Shown: positions 61,999 to 64,000 of the stretch, in pieces
Layout of the letters: each line of letters opens with the position of its first letter
How positions within the stretch are numbered: the stretch's first letter is position 1
NCBI RefSeq assembly: GCF_007713705.1
Contig: NZ_VMSJ01000003.1
Coordinates: 124,001-188,000, forward strand
Source of the DNA: Salinicoccus cyprini
GTDB lineage: Bacteria; Bacillota; Bacilli; Staphylococcales; Salinicoccaceae
Length of the DNA stretch: 64,000 bases
Direction: 5' to 3'
The notes under the pieces: model-generated
Seen by the model: only the letters and a program-made list of their open reading frames with translations
What the model was told of the DNA's origin: nothing
Databases searched by the model: none
Translations under genes and position numbers: made by a program

Positions 61999-63588
61999 CT
62001 ATTCCTCGTGCACTTCCTTAAGGAAGTGGAAACTGGCTGGATGCTGGCCATACCCTTCGATATCGTCCCGCATGCCTGTAAGCAATGATGGGTGATAGAT
62101 GGGAATGACCGGTGATTCATCGAGCAGTATCTGCTGGGTTTCTTCGTACAACGCGAGTCTTTGTTCCGGATCTGTTTCTGACCGTGCTTCATCGAGCAGC
62201 GCATCGACTTCACTGTTCTGGTATCGGGAACGGTTGCCTGATGTTCCTATATTTGATGAGTGGAACAATGCATAGAGTCCGTAGTCGGCGTCCAGTGTGA
62301 CTGTCCCCCAGCCACCGATGAACATTTCATGGTCGCCGCCACCAACATAGTCGAGGAATGCACCGGAATCGAGCTGGTAGATTTCAAGGTCTATGTTCAG
62401 GTCGGCAAGTGCTTCCTGGATGTATGCTGCCATATCTGCTGCAGTGCGGTCCATGACTGTAATCTCCGCAGTGAACCCATCACCATATCCATTCTCTTCA
62501 AGCATTTGCTTCGCAGCTGCCGTGTCATACTCGATTGTATCGAGATCATCACTATGACCGAAGACGGCAGGTGCAAGCAGTGTATCTGCCACTTGGGCCC
62601 TGCCTTCAAGCATCTCATCAATGATGGCCTGCTTATCGATGGCCATCGCAATCGCCTTTCTGACAATCGGATCGTCAAATGGCGCCTTATCGGTATTGAA
62701 ACCGACATACTCCATACGCACACTTTCCGTTTCATTCATTTTTGTGCCTGCATTATCTTCTATCTGCGCGTAGTCGTTCGGGTTGACCGGATAGATGAGA
62801 TCGGTCGTCTCCGTCATCAGCTCTGCGATGCGGGTTGAATCCTCCGGGACGGCCTTGAATGTAAATGTCTCGGCCTGGGCCGGCTCCCCCCAGTAGTCTT
62901 CATTACGGGACAGCGTCACAAATTCACCTTCTGCAAGCTCTTCGAAAGTATAAGGACCTGTACCGACCGGGTTCTGGTGGACTTCGGTCAGAAGCTCACC
63001 GCCATTTTCATACTGTTCATAGTCGGCCTCGATGACAGCCGGACTGATCATGCTGCCGGCAGGATGGGCCAGGTGTGATGGCAAGGCTGCAAACGGATGG
63101 ACTGTTTTGATATGTACCGTATATTCATCCACGACTTCAACCGAATCGATCAGTTCGAAAAGGAATGCGACAGGCGCCCCCACTTCTTCATCCCTCACAC
63201 GGTCGAGATTCGCTTTGACTGCTTCTGCATTGAATTCAGTTCCATCATGGAACTGGATGCCTTCCCTCAGTTTGAACTCCCATGTCAGATCATCGATCTG
63301 TTCATAGCTTTCAGCAAGTCCCGGTTCAAGGTCCAGGTCAGGTGTGAACTCGACCAGGCGGTCGTATATGTTGACGTTCACATGGTTCGATGACTGGTCG
63401 TTGGCGGCGTGGGGATCGAGCGAGTTCGGTGTTGCCAGCACACTCATTGTAATTTCATCCCCACTGCCCGCCTCTTCAGCATCTGTGTTGTCGTCTTCCA
63501 CTGCCTCCTCCACTTCGCTGTCATCTGTGCACGCTGACAGCAGCAGTACAAACAGGAATGCAAGCAATGGTACCAAATATTTTTTCAT
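61999..63588 (-). CDS. Peptide/glutathione-type ABC transporter substrate-binding lipoprotein
   Basis: A 529-residue family 5 (SBP_bac_5) extracytoplasmic binding protein. Lipobox LLSAC (Cys20) is followed by an acidic linker, SVLATPNSLDPHAAND, GLAESYEQIDDLTWEFKLREG, FHDGTEFNAEAVKANLDR, GTGPYTFEE and a C-terminal lobe ending SPVIPIYHPSLLTG. The overall pattern resembles GsiB-like or oligopeptide-binding proteins. GGAGGAGAAGAA precedes the ATG. No permease or ATPase genes follow inside the window, so it may be an orphan or belong to a distant system. Confidence 0.88.
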   Translation of the reverse strand: MKKYLVPLLAFLFVLLLSACTDDSEVEEAVEDDNTDAEEAGSGDEITMSVLATPNSLDPHAANDQSSNHVNVNIYDRLVEFTPDLDLEPGLAESYEQIDDLTWEFKLREGIQFHDGTEFNAEAVKANLDRVRDEEVGAPVAFLFELIDSVEVVDEYTVHIKTVHPFAALPSHLAHPAGSMISPAVIEADYEQYENGGELLTEVHQNPVGTGPYTFEELAEGEFVTLSRNEDYWGEPAQAETFTFKAVPEDSTRIAELMTETTDLIYPVNPNDYAQIEDNAGTKMNETESVRMEYVGFNTDKAPFDDPIVRKAIAMAIDKQAIIDEMLEGRAQVADTLLAPAVFGHSDDLDTIEYDTAAAKQMLEENGYGDGFTAEITVMDRTAADMAAYIQEALADLNIDLEIYQLDSGAFLDYVGGGDHEMFIGGWGTVTLDADYGLYALFHSSNIGTSGNRSRYQNSEVDALLDEARSETDPEQRLALYEETQQILLDESPVIPIYHPSLLTGMRDDIEGYGQHPASFHFLKEVHEE

Positions 63589-63764
63589 TTCTTCTCCTCC
63601 ATCTATTTTCATGTCCACTACACATAGTAATATACTCGGAATAAAAAATGAATACCTATTTCTAAAATAGCTCCCCAGTCAGCAAAATTGATTATGGGTA
63701 AAGCTGATTGTTATAGTATGTATTGTTCCATGAACACATCACATGCAGGAGGACTTCACCTATA

Positions 63765-64000
63765 ATGAATACTAGATACGCACCCCTATTTGAAGGTGTT
63801 CAGCTGCCGAACGGCGTTGAACTGAAAAATAAATTTGTACTCGCTCCACTGACCCACGTCTCTTCGAACGATGATGGCACACCGACGGATGCGGAAATCG
63901 AGTATATGCGCAAACGCTCAAATGGTGTCGGTCTCGCACTGACAGCCGCAACGAATGTTACAGATCTCGGCAAAGCATTCCCGGGACAGCCCTCCATCGT
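63765..64000 (+). CDS. Old Yellow Enzyme family NADH:flavin oxidoreductase (5' part)
   Basis: The first 78 codons of a gene that runs off the right edge. Y-A-P-L-F-E-G-V-x-L-P-N-G, LKNKFVLAPLTHVSSNDDGT and PTDAEIEYMRKRSNGVGLAL match the start of OYE-type FMN oxidoreductases of Firmicutes, which reduce activated double bonds. AGGAGGACTTCACCTATA precedes the ATG. The catalytic region is outside the window. Confidence 0.85.
   Translation, partial: MNTRYAPLFEGVQLPNGVELKNKFVLAPLTHVSSNDDGTPTDAEIEYMRKRSNGVGLALTAATNVTDLGKAFPGQPSI

Noticed and set aside
1-64000. CRISPR arrays, tRNA or rRNA genes, prophage and integrase genes
   Set aside because: No regularly spaced repeats, cloverleaf-like or rRNA-like stretches, or recombinase motifs were seen anywhere in the window.

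Overview
The window looks like chromosome of a low-to-mid GC Firmicute, most likely a salt-tolerant member of the Staphylococcaceae (Salinicoccus/Jeotgalicoccus-like). The reasons are strong AGGAGG ribosome sites, a CstR-CstA-CstB sulfide locus, an Msr-like ABC-F protein, OhrR-type and Rrf2 thiol regulators, a Firmicute-type LexA box, a betaine-homocysteine methyltransferase and sigma-B-like promoters. This is inference from gene content; no rRNA or tRNA gene is present to confirm it.

Layout. 0-9 kb holds housekeeping and redox genes: an esterase next to a decayed acyltransferase, a DUF2188 protein, an RlmA-type methyltransferase, an OhrR-like regulator with a flavin disulfide reductase, an aldo/keto reductase, a stand-alone DHH-CBS phosphoesterase, a MetC/MetI-type enzyme and a GNAT. 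9-15 kb carries two different ABC-F genes, each behind a leader that reads as a ribosome-controlled attenuator, with a cupin and a second flavin disulfide reductase between them. 15-19 kb is a cst sulfide-detoxification locus with three CstR-type operators. 19-21.8 kb has a DMT exporter, a truncated GNAT, purU and a decayed third GNAT copy.

22-32 kb is an AT-rich accessory region read here as a defence island: a 647-residue protein ending in a HEPN R-x4-H motif, a divergent McrB-McrC pair, a cytoplasmic S41 peptidase and an AAA_13 ATPase with a zinc hook and an R-E-H tail like PrrC/RloC anticodon nucleases. 32-34.4 kb holds a PadR/membrane-protein pair, a BltD-like GNAT and two small membrane genes, one of which has an inverted decayed copy at 31.8 kb.

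34.5-44 kb is mixed metabolism: NmrA-like reductase, homocysteine methyltransferase, CueP lipoprotein, MarR-PaiA-PaiB, YitT, two SDRs, an OFA-family transporter and an AlkD-like gene. 44.3-48.4 kb contains an unrecognised gene under a perfect LexA box, three GSP17M-family stress proteins with matching sigma-B-like promoters, and two tandem small membrane proteins. 48.5-64 kb holds a patatin, an Rrf2 regulator with a thioredoxin-reductase-like enzyme, an M20 peptidase, an SDR, a BAAT-type hydrolase, a Nudix protein, a phosphatase/lipoprotein/CHAD cluster, glycerol dehydrogenase, an FAD monooxygenase, a peptide-type binding protein and the start of an Old Yellow Enzyme.

A theme across the window is thiol, sulfide and electrophile stress, each enzyme set sitting beside its own cysteine-bearing regulator, plus translation protection and phage defence.
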